From Gammaproteobacteria bacterium (lineage in GTDB: Bacteria; Pseudomonadota; Gammaproteobacteria; UBA4575): a stretch of DNA of 64,000 nt. The position numbers and the translations under genes were made by a program. Positions 28,074 to 38,431 of this stretch are shown here, in pieces (positions within the stretch are counted from its first letter, which is position 1; every line of letters begins with the position of its first letter). The notes below the pieces were generated by a model. The model was not told where the DNA came from. It saw only the letters and a program-made list of their open reading frames with translations, and ran no database searches. The stretch spans positions 134,955 through 198,954 of the forward strand of contig WTFY01000008.1 of assembly GCA_011523795.1 (NCBI GenBank), read 5' to 3'.

Positions 28074-28943
28074 TCAGAATATATTGGTTGCATCGAACAC
28101 GGGGCCGTCCACGCATACCCGCTTCATCGCCACGACACGGCCGTTTTCCCTGTACGGCACGACACAGCCTGCACAGCCGCCGACTGCACATGCCATGAAC
28201 TCTTCCAGACAAACCTGGCAGGGTAGCCCGTGTTGCCTGCAGAAGGCTGCGACGGCTTCGAGCATCCGCACAGGTCCGCAGGCAAATACCTGTACGCCCC
28301 GCCTGGTAGAATGGTCCAGCCTCTGGAACCAGAGTTCAGCCAGTTCGTGTACGAAGCCGGTGTAGCAGCCCGGATAGCCCTGCAGGCTTGTCAGGCGTGA
28401 GGCAATGCCCCAGTCATCCAGCAGGGGCATTGCCGCGATGACGCCCTTCGGCATGTCCGGCACCAGGATCTTGGATGGACGGGTGGGAAATGGGAAAGGG
28501 ATTTCCGAGCCCATGATCACCAGAGGTTGAAGTCCTGATTTCTCCTTCAGGGTCTCCGCCATGAAAATCATGGGAGGGATGCCCACACCGCCGCCAAGCA
28601 GTAACGGATGAGTTGTATTGTCATGCAGGCTAAAGCTGTTCCCGACGGGTCCCAGGCATTGCAGCCTGTCTCCAGGTTTGCGCAGGGCCAGTTCGGAGCT
28701 TCCTACCCCCACGGTCTTGAACAGGACCTGGATGCAACCTGTGCCAGCATTGCTGCGCATGATGGAAAAAGGCCGCCGCATGGCATGTTGGGAGTCGCAT
28801 TGCAGGTGTACGAAGTTGCCGGGTGCTGCATGCTGCGCGCAGCCAGGTGCTTCCAGCGTGATGATGAACTGCTGTGCAGCCAGCGTTTCGTGGTGGGCCA
28901 CGCCGGCACGTTCCTCAAAGATGGGGTGTCGCCGAGTTTTCAC
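28074..28943 (-). CDS. Dihydroorotate dehydrogenase electron-transfer subunit-like flavoprotein (PyrK type)
   Basis: 289 residues. A ferredoxin-reductase-like protein: FAD motif RRPFSIM (about 57-63), NAD-binding LLLGGGVGIPPMIF and FACGPVRMLEAV, and a C-terminal [2Fe-2S] site with four Cys in ACAVGGCAGC and RVCVDGPVF. This is the PyrK architecture. PyrK normally pairs with PyrDB in Gram-positive bacteria, but no pyrD is next to it here. It sits after pyrX-pyrB, which points to pyrimidine synthesis or NADH-linked redox transfer. GTG start. Confidence 0.85.
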   Translation of the reverse strand: MKTRRHPIFEERAGVAHHETLAAQQFIITLEAPGCAQHAAPGNFVHLQCDSQHAMRRPFSIMRSNAGTGCIQVLFKTVGVGSSELALRKPGDRLQCLGPVGNSFSLHDNTTHPLLLGGGVGIPPMIFMAETLKEKSGLQPLVIMGSEIPFPFPTRPSKILVPDMPKGVIAAMPLLDDWGIASRLTSLQGYPGCYTGFVHELAELWFQRLDHSTRRGVQVFACGPVRMLEAVAAFCRQHGLPCQVCLEEFMACAVGGCAGCVVPYRENGRVVAMKRVCVDGPVFDATNIF

Positions 28944-28970
28944 GCCTGCATGGTGACTGGAATTGATCGT

Positions 28971-30251
28971 TCAATCGGTTTCGAGCCGGAACACTAGATT
29001 GCCCCCCAGGATTGTATGCGTGACCCTGCCTTTGAGTCGGTGATCCAGCAAGGGCGTGTTTTTGCCACGGCTAAGCAGGTTGTCATGGCTCAGGATCCAG
29101 GTCTGTTCGGGATCCACAACACAGGCATCGGCACGTCCTCCCACGGACAGCTTCCCTGCAGAAATTCCAAGGATTTCTGCGGGTTGCTGAGTAATGCGCC
29201 GGACAGCTTCTGTCAGGCTGAGGATATTCTCATGTACCAGTTGCAGGGTCTTGGGCAGCAAGGTTTCCAGGGTAGAGCACCCTGGTGCAGTAGATTGAAA
29301 GGGAGCAAGCTTGGCTTCGATTTCGTGAGGTTGGTGGTCGGCACAGATCGCCGACAGCGTGCCTTCGCATACCCCAATGCGCAAGCCTTCGCGATCAGCC
29401 TTCGTGCGATAGGGAGGCAGGTTATGGCAAAGTCCGTCAAAATCCCGGATATCCTGATCGGTCAGGTGCAGGTGCAGAATGCTGGTGTCCGCAGTGATAG
29501 GAAGCCTGTCCTGCCGGGCCCGGGCGATCATGTTGACTGCACGCAGTGTCGATATGCGGCAGAAGTGTGTCCGCACATTCAGTTCCTCGATCAAGGCAAG
29601 ATGAAACGCCAGGGCAGCGGTCTCTGCCGCTGCCGGGATGCCTGGAAGCCCCAGTCTCAGGCTGGTCAGTCCCTCATGTACGCAGCCAAGATTGGCAAGC
29701 TCGTGATCCAGTGGGTAGGTGAACACTGTCAGGGCCTGGCTGGATGCGTATTCCAGCGCACGGCGCAGTACGAGGGAGCTTTTGAGGGGGTGCAGAACAT
29801 TGGTGACTCCAACACACCCGGCTGCTTTCAAAGCGGCCATTTCACTCAGACTTTCACCTTTCAGACCCTTCGTTAATGCTCCGATCACGTGCACGTTGCA
29901 GTGCCCACTGTCCTGTGAAAGCTGCTGAATCAGTTCCACCTGTGCAGGGGAGTCCACGACGGGGTTCGTAGTGGGGAGGCAGGCGAGACTCGTGACACCG
30001 GATGCCGCCGCTGCTTTTGTTTCGGTTCGTATGGTGGCCTTGTGTTCCTGTCCAGGCTGACGCAGGCTCGCAGACAGTTCAACCAGTCCCGGCAGAACCA
30101 GTCTGCCTGATGCGTTGATGGTCAGGTCGGCTTGCCAGGCCGCGGGCGGCTTGCTGATTGCAACTACCTTTCCGTCGGCAATGAAGACATCCGCAATCTG
30201 GTCGATATCATTTGCAGGGTCGACAAGATGACCGTTCAGAATTTCAAGTTT
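28971..30251 (-). CDS. pyrX: Dihydroorotase homologue lacking metal ligands (PyrX/PyrC')
   Basis: 426 residues of the dihydroorotase family. The canonical metal site PGxxDxHxHxR reads [11 protein letters not shown] (residues 55-65), so Asp is Glu59 and both His are Ser. This should abolish zinc binding and activity. In Pseudomonas, such an inactive dihydroorotase (PyrC') is a structural partner needed by aspartate transcarbamoylase. A later site is partly retained (CADHQPHE). Its ATG overlaps the pyrB stop by 8 bases, which supports equimolar production with PyrB. Confidence 0.92.
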   Translation of the reverse strand, partial: KLEILNGHLVDPANDIDQIADVFIADGKVVAISKPPAAWQADLTINASGRLVLPGLVELSASLRQPGQEHKATIRTETKAAAASGVTSLACLPTTNPVVDSPAQVELIQQLSQDSGHCNVHVIGALTKGLKGESLSEMAALKAAGCVGVTNVLHPLKSSLVLRRALEYASSQALTVFTYPLDHELANLGCVHEGLTSLRLGLPGIPAAAETAALAFHLALIEELNVRTHFCRISTLRAVNMIARARQDRLPITADTSILHLHLTDQDIRDFDGLCHNLPPYRTKADREGLRIGVCEGTLSAICADHQPHEIEAKLAPFQSTAPGCSTLETLLPKTLQLVHENILSLTEAVRRITQQPAEILGISAGKLSVGGRADACVVDPEQTWILSHDNLLSRGKNTPLLDHRLKGRVTHTILGGNLVFRLETD

Positions 30252-31185
30252 CATGGCTGACTTTGCGGTCACTTGTGCTGATGGCAATTGACAGGATTGC
30301 CATGCGTACGGCAATCCCGTATTTGACCTGCTGAAGGATCACTGACTGGGGGCCGTCAGCAACTTCAGAGCTGATCTCCACACCGCGGTTAATGGGGCCG
30401 GGATGCATGACAATCGCTTTCGGGCTGGCAAGAGCCAAGCGTTCCGGCGTCAGCCCGTAGAGCTGAAAATATTCATGTTCACTCGGGATAAAGGCTCCCT
30501 GCATACGTTCCCTTTGCAGCCGCAGCATGATAATCACATCCACATCACGAAGTCCCTGCCTGCAGTTCTGGAAAACCTGTACACCCAATTGCTCAATGTT
30601 TGCAGGCAGCAAGGTGCGCGGAGCAATCACACGGATTTCCCGGGTACCTAGAATGTTCAGTGCCTTGATCTGGGACCGTGCTACGCGTGAATGCAGGATA
30701 TCCCCAACGATGGCCACGCGCAGTCTCGAAAATTCCTGCAGATGCTCCCGGATCGTGAAGGCATCCAGCAGGGCCTGGGTTGGATGGGCATGCCGGCCGT
30801 CCCCTGCGTTGATGATACTGACGTGGGGCGCAACATGCTTTGCAATGAAATCCGCGGCTCCACTTTCAGGGTGCCTGACAATGAAAATGTCCGTATTCAT
30901 GGCTTCAAGGCTGAACAGGGTATCCAGTAAACTTTCACCCTTGACGGTTGCAGAAGTTGCGATGCTGATGTTCAGGACGTCGGCTGAAAGGCGCTTGGCT
31001 GCCAGTTCAAAAGTCGTCCGGGTTCGTGTGCTGGGTTCAAAAAAAAGGTTTACGATCGTCTTGCCGCGCAACAGCGGCACTTTCTTTACAGTCTGGCCAT
31101 CCACGCTGGTGAACGATTTGGCGGTGTCAAGAATATGGGTGAGTTCTGCCTGGTTGAGTTTGCCAATGTCCAGAAAATGTCTCAT
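30244..31185 (-). CDS. pyrB: Aspartate carbamoyltransferase catalytic subunit
   Basis: 313 residues. It makes N-carbamoylaspartate in pyrimidine synthesis. It has the carbamoyl-phosphate motif [15 protein letters not shown] (about 51-65), the HPTQALLD block and a C-terminal [13 protein letters not shown]. With pyrX and no pyrI visible, it probably forms the PyrB-PyrC' dodecamer known in pseudomonads. Confidence 0.97.
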   Translation of the reverse strand: MRHFLDIGKLNQAELTHILDTAKSFTSVDGQTVKKVPLLRGKTIVNLFFEPSTRTRTTFELAAKRLSADVLNISIATSATVKGESLLDTLFSLEAMNTDIFIVRHPESGAADFIAKHVAPHVSIINAGDGRHAHPTQALLDAFTIREHLQEFSRLRVAIVGDILHSRVARSQIKALNILGTREIRVIAPRTLLPANIEQLGVQVFQNCRQGLRDVDVIIMLRLQRERMQGAFIPSEHEYFQLYGLTPERLALASPKAIVMHPGPINRGVEISSEVADGPQSVILQQVKYGIAVRMAILSIAISTSDRKVSHET

Positions 31186-31191
31186 GCGGGC

Positions 31192-31689
31192 TCAGTCTAA
31201 AATCTCAAGAACGATCGGCTCAGGGCCACTGAGTTGAACGTGTTGCCTGGCGTCCAGAGTCAATGTTACTCCTACAATGTCTGCCTGGATTGGCAATTCC
31301 CTTCCGTTCCTCTCTACCAGGATGGCAAGACTGACGGATGCGGGGCGGCCGTAATCGAAAATTTCGTTCAAGGCTGCACGCACCGTACGTCCGGTATACA
31401 GTACATCATCAATCAGGATGATGTCCCTGTCCGTTACATTCAGAGGCAGATGAGAGGGTTTCACCGTAGGCTGGATACCTGCACGGCTGAAGTCATCCCG
31501 GTAAAACGTGATATCGAGTACTCCGAGCTCATCTTTGATTTCCAGCATGGCCTTGAGCTGCTCTGCCACCCATACACCACCCGTGCGAATGCCAACCAGG
31601 AGGGGCTGGCTGATGCTCCGTTCGTTCATGAATGCACGCAGGTCATGGCCCAGCTTGTCAACCAGTTGCTGGGCATCCAGGACAGTCAT
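31192..31689 (-). CDS. pyrR: PyrR-type uracil phosphoribosyltransferase/regulator
   Basis: 165 residues. A PRTase-fold protein with the PRPP motif LIDDVLYTGRTVRAALN and ITFYRDDFSRAG. In Firmicutes PyrR is an RNA-binding attenuation protein with UPRTase activity; in Gammaproteobacteria it may only have the enzyme role. I saw no PyrR anti-terminator in the short leader. The ATG overlaps the ruvX stop (ATGA). Confidence 0.94.
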   Translation of the reverse strand: MTVLDAQQLVDKLGHDLRAFMNERSISQPLLVGIRTGGVWVAEQLKAMLEIKDELGVLDITFYRDDFSRAGIQPTVKPSHLPLNVTDRDIILIDDVLYTGRTVRAALNEIFDYGRPASVSLAILVERNGRELPIQADIVGVTLTLDARQHVQLSGPEPIVLEILD

Positions 31690-32132
31690 GCGGTCACTGC
31701 TGAGCAGGGGTCTGCATGACACGCAAACCAGGACTGTAAAATGATGGCGGCTGCGGCCTTGTCAATGTCCGACTTGCTGATTTTCCTGCGTCGGCCCTGC
31801 TTGCGCAATTCCCTGAGTAGATCATAGGCGCGAGAAGAAGAACCGGATTCATCGATAGTTTCCACAGGCAGCCGATAACGCGTATTCAGGTCTCTGCAAA
31901 ATCTCGCGATGTGTCGCTTGATCAGACCGTCATGCTGAGTGTCATGCTCTACGCGGCCTACCACCAGCATTCGGGGTGTCCACTGTTGGATGATCTCATC
32001 GATCTTGTTCCAGGGAATGCCGGATGCCGGTACGACCAGGGTCGCCAAAGGATTTGCAGTACCGATATCGGTTACGCCAACTGCTACCCCGATCCTGCTT
32101 TCTCCATAGTCGAAACCAATCACACTGCCCAT
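31686..32132 (-). CDS. ruvX: RuvX/YqgF family pre-16S rRNA nuclease-like protein
   Basis: 148 residues. RNase H-like fold: IGFDYGESRIGVAVG (first Asp), LVVGRVEHDTQHDG and a C-terminal acidic site DIDKAAAAIIL; VETIDESGSSSRA matches the family's DE..S block. It processes the 5' end of 16S rRNA. Of the candidate starts, ATG 32132 has GGGA upstream; 32141 is the alternative. Confidence 0.92.
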   Translation of the reverse strand: MGSVIGFDYGESRIGVAVGVTDIGTANPLATLVVPASGIPWNKIDEIIQQWTPRMLVVGRVEHDTQHDGLIKRHIARFCRDLNTRYRLPVETIDESGSSSRAYDLLRELRKQGRRRKISKSDIDKAAAAIILQSWFACHADPCSAVTA

Positions 32133-32186
32133 GGATGACATCCCGTTGTGCGGCGTACCATTGCAGGCGGATGCTTGCACGGGGAC

Positions 32187-32747
32187 TTATGCATGGCCGG
32201 CCTCGTTTGAAATCAGATGCAAATCTATGCCCAACTTGCTGGCTGCTGTCTGCCAGCGTTTTTCGACAGGTGTCTCGAAGAGGATCTTCGGCTGGTACGG
32301 GACCGTCAGCCAGGCATTGTCGGCAAGCTCCTGTTCCAGTTGCCCGGGACCCCAGCCTGCATATCCGAGTGCCACGATTGCATTCTCGGGTCCGATACCG
32401 CGACCGATATCCAGTAGAATGTCTTCCGATGTGGTCAGCTTGAGGTTTTCGTCAATCGTGTAGGTCGATTTCCAGTTCCGGTCCGAATCGTGCAGGATGA
32501 ATCCCCTGTTGGCATGGACGGGTCCACCGGCATATACCGGGTCACGGTTGGAAGTCATCTGGTCATCAGTTTTCACGTCCAGGTAACTGATCAGTTCTTC
32601 AATGCACAGGGTGATTGGCTGGTTTACGACGATGCCCATGGCCCCGTTCCGGTTGTGTTCGCAAATCAGGGTCACGGTACGGGAGAAATTCGGGTCATGC
32701 AGGGTAGGCATGGCAACGAGCATGTGCTTGGTGAGATATTCTGACAT
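32187..32747 (-). CDS. YqgE/AlgH family protein
   Basis: 186 residues. It has the family start LTKHMLVAMPTLHDPNFSRTV and NRNGAMGIVVNQP (in parts), and GYAGWGPGQLEQELADNAW near the middle. Its cellular role is unclear; the AlgH name comes from alginate regulation in Pseudomonas, which need not apply. The gene sits between gshB and ruvX, as in many Gammaproteobacteria. Confidence 0.95.
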   Translation of the reverse strand: MSEYLTKHMLVAMPTLHDPNFSRTVTLICEHNRNGAMGIVVNQPITLCIEELISYLDVKTDDQMTSNRDPVYAGGPVHANRGFILHDSDRNWKSTYTIDENLKLTTSEDILLDIGRGIGPENAIVALGYAGWGPGQLEQELADNAWLTVPYQPKILFETPVEKRWQTAASKLGIDLHLISNEAGHA

Positions 32748-32902
32748 GTCTGTACGTAGTCAAGTAGCAGGATGTCTGCCCTGAAACTGCCTGTCAAGTA
32801 TCACCAATATACAGCAGTTATCGTTCATTTTTCAGGAAATGATGAATTTGGAACAATTTTATCGCGAACCACGTCCAAATACCCTGCACAAGGGCACAGT
32901 AC

Positions 32903-33853
32903 TCAATGTCCAAGCCTCAGTTCAATGGTGTCAAGCAGTGTTGCCGCAACATTCAGTCCGCACAAGCTGTCAAGTTCACGGATTCCGGTTGGGCTGGTGA
33001 TGTTGATTTCCGTCAGATAGTCACCGATCACGTCGATTCCGGCAAAATCAATCTGCATGGCATTCAGCTCCGGCCTGATCCTGTCGCAAATCCACCGGTC
33101 CCGCACGGTCAGTACAGCAGAGCTGGGAGTACCGCCTCTTGCCAGGTTTGCGCGCAGTTCTCCCTGGGCCGGAACCCGCACCAATGCATGCGGTATGGGT
33201 TCGCCGCCAATGAGCAGGATCCGCTTGTCACCTTTTCTGTAATCTGCAATCAGCTTTTGTGCCATCACCGTTCTTGCGCCATGCTGCGTTGCAGTTTCCA
33301 GGATTACATTCCGGTTTGGGTCTTCATGCCAGATGCGAAAGACGGAATTTCCGGCCATGCTGTCCAGGGGCTTGATCACGATATCCTCGTGTTCATCAAT
33401 GAAGTGTCCGAGCGCTTGCCTGTTTCTGCTCACCATAAAGGGTACGGTGCAGTCTGGAAAGTGGGTGACTGACAGTTTTTCATTTGCATTGCGCAGGCTG
33501 TGAGGAGGGTTGATGATCAGCGTACCGGCCTGCTGTACACGCTCGAGCAAAAAGGTTGTATAGATGTATTCCATGTTGAAGGGCGGATCCTTGCGCATCA
33601 AGATGACATCAAGATCGCTCAGGCTCCGCACGGTACGGTCTTCGGGCTCAACCCAGCGCGCGGGATCGTCCTGCACCGAGACCCGCGTTGCAAACCCCAT
33701 GACTTTTGTATCCTGCAGGTAAAGGTCAGAAGGCTGAAGGTAGTAGATTTTCCAGGCACGGCGCTGGGCTTCGAGCAGCATGGCAAACGTGCTGTCCTTG
33801 TGGATGTTGATGGCTTCTATAGGGTCCATGACGACACCCAGGTCTATGGTCAT
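32903..33853 (-). CDS. gshB: Glutathione synthetase
   Basis: 316 residues. ATP-grasp ligase joining gamma-glutamylcysteine and glycine. It has the N-terminal GVVMDPIEAINIHKDST block, DVILMRKDPPFNMEYIYTT (in parts), DIVIKPLDSMAGNSVFRI and the C-terminal DVIGDYLTEINITSPTGIREL (in parts). A gap of 155 bases before yqgE probably holds a promoter. Confidence 0.97.
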   Translation of the reverse strand: MTIDLGVVMDPIEAINIHKDSTFAMLLEAQRRAWKIYYLQPSDLYLQDTKVMGFATRVSVQDDPARWVEPEDRTVRSLSDLDVILMRKDPPFNMEYIYTTFLLERVQQAGTLIINPPHSLRNANEKLSVTHFPDCTVPFMVSRNRQALGHFIDEHEDIVIKPLDSMAGNSVFRIWHEDPNRNVILETATQHGARTVMAQKLIADYRKGDKRILLIGGEPIPHALVRVPAQGELRANLARGGTPSSAVLTVRDRWICDRIRPELNAMQIDFAGIDVIGDYLTEINITSPTGIRELDSLCGLNVAATLLDTIELRLGH

Positions 33854-33975
33854 CGGAAGGGATACCTCTTCTGCGCCGGATACCTACAGGATACCACCCT
33901 GACCACCGGGAATGTCCGAATTCGACATGGACTGTATGCGCATGCCGGCGACAGGAGAATTATCGAAAAACCTGT

Positions 33976-34749
33976 TCACGGAGGTGGCGGGAACCTGGAT
34001 CCGGGAATGCCCTGCCCGGACAGGTCTCCCCACAGCATTTGAACTGCAACGAGTGCACCCAGTGCAGCCGTTTCAGTGCGCAATACCCTGGGGCCCAGCC
34101 TGACAGGCTGAAAACCCTTCTCCAAGAGTCGATCGATTTCACCTCTGGTCAGACCGCCTTCCGGCCCGACAATCAGCCATACCTTTTCCAGGGTACCGGA
34201 TGCATGCTCGTCCAGTGTCGTGCCGGAGAGGAAGTCCAGAACAAATCCCGTGGCATCTTCACGGACGGGGTCGAGGATAGCCAGGTCCCTGGTTTCGTGA
34301 AGCACGGGCAGGGCTGCGCGTCCACACTGTTCACAGGCGTTGATTATGATATTTTGCCAATGCAGCTGCCTGTTTGCCCTGGATTTGTCCGAAAACCGGG
34401 CAACCGTGCGTTCTGTCATAACCGGGTGGATTTCCGTGACTCCCGCCTCTACGGATTTCTGTATGGCATAGTCCATATGCGAGGCTTTCGATACACCGAG
34501 TACAAGGTGGGTTTTCAGCCTGGATTCCTTCGACACGAAGATTCGGTCAGTGAGCCGGACCCGGATCTTCTTCCTGTCGAAGGCCGCAGTCTGGCCGGAG
34601 TAGTCATAACCGTCCCCGTTGAACAGAATGAGCGGGGTGTGCCGGTTGATACGAAGCACGCAGGCGGCATGATGCCGTGTTTCGTCTTCCAGCTCGACCT
34701 CGTCCTGTACGGCCAGCTTCTGGTCAACATACAGACGGATAGCCCGCAT
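33976..34749 (-). CDS. rsmE: 16S rRNA (uracil1498-N3)-methyltransferase
   Basis: 257 residues. A SPOUT methyltransferase with an N-terminal PUA-like domain (DETRHHAACVLRI) and the knotted C-terminal SAM site (VWLIVGPEGGLTRGEIDRL and RLGPRVLRTETAALGAL, in parts). It methylates U1498 of 16S rRNA. It follows ahcY by 27 bases. Confidence 0.95.
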   Translation of the reverse strand: MRAIRLYVDQKLAVQDEVELEDETRHHAACVLRINRHTPLILFNGDGYDYSGQTAAFDRKKIRVRLTDRIFVSKESRLKTHLVLGVSKASHMDYAIQKSVEAGVTEIHPVMTERTVARFSDKSRANRQLHWQNIIINACEQCGRAALPVLHETRDLAILDPVREDATGFVLDFLSGTTLDEHASGTLEKVWLIVGPEGGLTRGEIDRLLEKGFQPVRLGPRVLRTETAALGALVAVQMLWGDLSGQGIPGSRFPPPP

Positions 34750-34776
34750 GGCTGAGAGGGTGGCTGATCGTCCGGT

Positions 34777-36090
34777 TCAGTACCGGTAGTAATCGGGCTT
34801 GTAAGGTCCGTTTACACCCACTCCGATGTAGTCGGCCTGCTCGGCAGTCAGTTTTGTCAACTTCACTCCGATTTTATCGAGATGCAGCCGCGCAACTTCC
34901 TCGTCCAGTGTCTTGGGCAGGACATAAACTTTCTTTTCATACCGGTCTGGATGTTTCCACAGCTCCATTTGGGCCAGAACCTGGTTTGTGAAGGAATTCG
35001 ACATGACGAAGCTCGGATGGCCGGTGGCACAGCCAAGATTCACCAGGCGGCCTTCGGCCAAAAGAATAATGCGCTTGCCGTCCGGAAAGACAATGTGGTC
35101 AACCTGTGGCTTGATATTTTCCCAAGGGTACTGCCTGAGGCTACCGACGTCGATTTCATTATCGAAGTGCCCGATGTTGCAGACGATGGCCTGGTCTTTC
35201 ATGGCTTTCAGGTGATTATGGGTAATGACGTGATAGTTGCCGGTCGCGGTGACAAACATGTCCGCAGTGGAGACGACCTCGTCCAGGGTGACCACCCGGT
35301 AGCCAGCCATGGCGGCCTGCAGTGCACAGATGGGGTCAATTTCGGTGACCAGCACATTTGCGCCCAGGCTGCGAAGGGACTGTGCGCAGCCCTTGCCCAC
35401 ATCCCCGAATCCCAGGACGACAGCGGTTTTCGCTGCAATCATGACGTCTGTCGCTCGCTTGATTCCATCCACCAGCGATTCTCGGCAACCGTACAGGTTG
35501 TCGAACTTGGACTTGGTTACCGAGTCGTTTACGTTGAATGCAGCGACTCTCAGCTTGCCGCTTTTCTCCATTTCATTCAGGCGAAGCACGCCGGTTGTCG
35601 TTTCTTCTGACAGTCCCCGCACATTGTCAGTTAATTCGGGGTACTGTTCGTGCATGGTCTTGGTCAGGTCACCGCCGTCATCAAGTAACATGTTGGGCTG
35701 CCAGCCGTCAGGCCCGTTGATCGTCTGTTCAATGCACCATGCGTAATCCTGTTCCGTTTCACCTTTCCATGCGAAAACAGGGATGCCCTTTGCAGCAATG
35801 GCCGCTGCAGCATGATCCTGGGTGGAAAAGATATTGCAAGATGACCAGCGTACCTGTGCACCCAGTTCGATCAGGGTTTCGATCAGTACTGCAGTCTGGA
35901 CGGTCATGTGCAGGCAGCCGGCTATGCGTGCACCTTCAAGCGGCCGTTCTTTCCTGTATTTTTCGCGCAAGGCCATCAACCCGGGCATTTCGGTTTCGGC
36001 GATGGCGATCTCTTTGCGGCCCCAGTCCGCCAGGGCCAGGTCGGCAACCCTGAAATCCGGTTCCACTTTTTCTGCTGACTGAATACTCAT
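34777..36090 (-). CDS. ahcY: Adenosylhomocysteinase
   Basis: 437 residues. It hydrolyses S-adenosylhomocysteine to adenosine and homocysteine. NAD-binding motif [35 protein letters not shown] and the C-terminal KPDYYRY (last residues) are family features. It lies 34 bases after metK, giving a SAM-cycle pair; no SAH riboswitch fits in that gap. Confidence 0.98.
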   Translation of the reverse strand: MSIQSAEKVEPDFRVADLALADWGRKEIAIAETEMPGLMALREKYRKERPLEGARIAGCLHMTVQTAVLIETLIELGAQVRWSSCNIFSTQDHAAAAIAAKGIPVFAWKGETEQDYAWCIEQTINGPDGWQPNMLLDDGGDLTKTMHEQYPELTDNVRGLSEETTTGVLRLNEMEKSGKLRVAAFNVNDSVTKSKFDNLYGCRESLVDGIKRATDVMIAAKTAVVLGFGDVGKGCAQSLRSLGANVLVTEIDPICALQAAMAGYRVVTLDEVVSTADMFVTATGNYHVITHNHLKAMKDQAIVCNIGHFDNEIDVGSLRQYPWENIKPQVDHIVFPDGKRIILLAEGRLVNLGCATGHPSFVMSNSFTNQVLAQMELWKHPDRYEKKVYVLPKTLDEEVARLHLDKIGVKLTKLTAEQADYIGVGVNGPYKPDYYRY

Positions 36091-36124
36091 GATCCTGTTG
36101 GGTTCCTTCGGTGAATTTACGGCA

Positions 36125-37297
36125 TTATAGCATCGTGTCCTGTCCGGCCCTTTCCTTCAGTTCAGTAGCCTTGTCCGTACGTTCCCAGTGAAAGCTGTCC
36201 TCGTTTCGGCCAAAGTGGCCGTACGTGGCCGTGGCCTGGTAGATCGGTTGCAACAGATCCAGCATCCCCAGAATCCCGTAGGGAGACAGGTCAAACATGT
36301 CCTGCACGATCGCTTCGATCTTGTCGTCGGCGAGTACTCCAGTGCCGAACGTATCAATCGAGACAGAAGTCGGCTGCGCCAAACCGATGGCGTAGGAGAT
36401 CTGAATTTCACAGCGTTCCGCGAGACCCGCTGCGACTACATTTTTCGCTACGTAGCGGCCCGCATAGGCTGCCGAGCGGTCGACTTTGGAAGGGTCCTTC
36501 CCGGAGAAGGCCCCGCCACCGTGGCGGGCCATGCCACCGTAGGTATCGACGATGATCTTGCGTCCCGTGAGTCCGCAGTCTCCTACCGGGCCACCCGTTT
36601 CGAACCGGCCAGTAGGATTGATATGGAATTTCGTATCGACCGACAGCCATTTTGCAGGAAGCGTCGGCTTGATGATCAGCTCCAGGACCGCATCGTGCAG
36701 GTCTTTCTGGGTAACCTCCGGGTCGTGCTGGGTGGACAGCACCACGGTATCGAGGCGGCTCGGTTTTCCGTCCTCATAGACGAAGGTGACCTGGCTTTTG
36801 GCATCCGGGCGCAGCCAGGACAGTTCACCCGATTTCCTCACCGAGGACTGTTTTTGCACCAGGCGGTGCGCATAGGTGATGGGTGCCGGCATGAGAACAT
36901 CGGTTTCATTGCAGGCATAGCCAAACATCATGCCCTGGTCCCCGGCGCCCTGATCCTCCTTTCTCTCCCGGTCAACTCCCTGTGCAATGTCAGGAGACTG
37001 CTTGCCCAGGGCATTGATGATCGCACAGGTGTGCCCGTCAAATCCAACGCCCGAATTATCATAGCCGATCCCGTTTACAGTGGAACGGACCACGGGTTCT
37101 AGGTCCATGTGTGCGACCGTGGAGACTTCCCCTGCCAGCAGCACCATACCTGTTTTCACCAGGGTCTCGCATGCCACGCGCGCGCGCGGGTCCTGGTGCA
37201 GGATGGCATCGAGCACGGCATCGGAGATCTGGTCTGACATTTTGTCCGGGTGGCCTTCCGATACGGACTCGGAAGTGAATAAGCGTTTTGCTGGCAT
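36125..37297 (-). CDS. metK: S-adenosylmethionine synthetase
   Basis: 390 residues. It makes SAM from methionine and ATP. Signatures: [20 protein letters not shown] (ATP site), [16 protein letters not shown] and [19 protein letters not shown] (in parts). It starts the metK-ahcY-rsmE block and is divergent from the redoxin gene, with 103 bases between them. Confidence 0.98.
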   Translation of the reverse strand: MPAKRLFTSESVSEGHPDKMSDQISDAVLDAILHQDPRARVACETLVKTGMVLLAGEVSTVAHMDLEPVVRSTVNGIGYDNSGVGFDGHTCAIINALGKQSPDIAQGVDRERKEDQGAGDQGMMFGYACNETDVLMPAPITYAHRLVQKQSSVRKSGELSWLRPDAKSQVTFVYEDGKPSRLDTVVLSTQHDPEVTQKDLHDAVLELIIKPTLPAKWLSVDTKFHINPTGRFETGGPVGDCGLTGRKIIVDTYGGMARHGGGAFSGKDPSKVDRSAAYAGRYVAKNVVAAGLAERCEIQISYAIGLAQPTSVSIDTFGTGVLADDKIEAIVQDMFDLSPYGILGMLDLLQPIYQATATYGHFGRNEDSFHWERTDKATELKERAGQDTML

Positions 37298-37400
37298 TGT
37301 GCTTCGCTGTATGGGTGAGGCGTGGTCACCTGTTAACAGGGGGCCTGAATCGCGCTATTCTACGTAAATCTGGCTAAATTGAAACAGACACTCCTGGCAA

Positions 37401-37958
37401 ATGGCACTCACACCATCCAAAATGATGCCCCTGGGAACCCGGGCTCCGGATTTTTGCCTGCCTGACACGGTATCTGCCAAGGAATTGTGTCTGCAGGATC
37501 TGCGTGGGGAAGTGGCCACCGTGATCATGTTCATATGCAACCACTGCCCTTTTGTCAAGCATGTCCAGAGGGAACTGGTCAGGCTGGGCGAGGAATATCC
37601 CGCCCAGGGTGTTTCGCTGGTGGCCATAAGCTCCAATGACGTGGTCAATTATCCAGATGATTCCCCGCAAAACATGAAGGCCATGGCCATAGACCTCGGC
37701 TATACCTTTCCCTATCTGTACGACGAGAACCAGCAGGTTGCCAGGCTGTATGATGCCGCCTGCACACCTGATTTCTACATCTTTGACCAAGCCCTGAAGT
37801 GTGCATACCGGGGTCAGCTTGACGATTCGAGGCCAGGCAATGACATACCTGTAACAGGGAAGGATCTTCGCCATGCGCTCGATACACTTCTCGCAGGACA
37901 GGCGGTTGACCCGGATCAGAAACCGAGTGTGGGATGCAATATAAAATGGAAGGCATAG
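37401..37958 (+). CDS. Thioredoxin-fold redoxin (AhpC/TSA-like)
   Basis: 185 residues, no signal peptide. It has a thioredoxin fold with FICNHCPFVKHVQRE, giving a CxxC of form CNHC, and AISSNDVVNYPDDSP. The C-terminal end TPDFYIFD contains the cis-Pro region. Proteins of this group act as thiol-disulfide or peroxide-handling enzymes; the partner is unknown. Confidence 0.88.
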   Translation: MALTPSKMMPLGTRAPDFCLPDTVSAKELCLQDLRGEVATVIMFICNHCPFVKHVQRELVRLGEEYPAQGVSLVAISSNDVVNYPDDSPQNMKAMAIDLGYTFPYLYDENQQVARLYDAACTPDFYIFDQALKCAYRGQLDDSRPGNDIPVTGKDLRHALDTLLAGQAVDPDQKPSVGCNIKWKA

Positions 37959-38083
37959 AGCCCGGTCGCGGCTAAAGGGAGATGCCCTTTCTGGGGCACT
38001 GGCTCTTGAGAAATGTATATTCACCCATGGCCTGACCTAGGTGCGCAGGTCCGGGCCCACAGAAGCAACCAGGAGGGAACACC

Positions 38084-38431
38084 GTGAATGAAAATGATCA
38101 AAACGTAAAATCTACAATATCCACAACATCCTACGAGCCATTCATGTTGGGTGACAAGCAAGTGGGTGAAGTTCATTGGCTGACCCAGACCAACTCGAAT
38201 GGCCAGCCAACTTATTCTGGGTTATGGCGGTGTGAGCCGCTCACGTTTGAGTATGAGTTTCCCGGCGATGAAATTTTCCATGTGCTGCAGGGCAGCCTGC
38301 AAATCGCAATTTCAGATGGTAACGTCGTTCAGGTACAGCAAGGCGATATCGTTGCCTTCAAAAAGGGATTGAAATCAGTCTGGACCATACACAGTCCTTT
38401 TAAAAAGTTTTTTGTGATTTCCAACTGCTGA
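38084..38431 (+). CDS. Cupin-domain protein (ureidoglycine-hydrolase-like)
   Basis: 115 residues. One cupin barrel: FEYEFPGDEIFHVLQGSLQI (motif 1), GDIVAFKKGLKSVWTI (motif 2). The motif 1 His and Glu are partly retained (DEIFHV), but motif 2 lacks the usual His. It resembles the small cupin_3 (DUF861) group. GTG start with AGGAGGG 7 bases upstream, so translation should be strong. The substrate is unknown. Confidence 0.82.
   Translation: MNENDQNVKSTISTTSYEPFMLGDKQVGEVHWLTQTNSNGQPTYSGLWRCEPLTFEYEFPGDEIFHVLQGSLQIAISDGNVVQVQQGDIVAFKKGLKSVWTIHSPFKKFFVISNC

Noticed and set aside
31192-32132. PyrR-controlled RNA attenuator in the pyrimidine genes
   Set aside because: The genes overlap or nearly touch, leaving no leader for the anti-terminator and binding loop known in Firmicutes.
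37298-37400. SAM or SAH riboswitch before metK-ahcY
   Set aside because: The 103-base metK leader and the 34-base metK-ahcY gap show no conserved riboswitch core that I can recognise.
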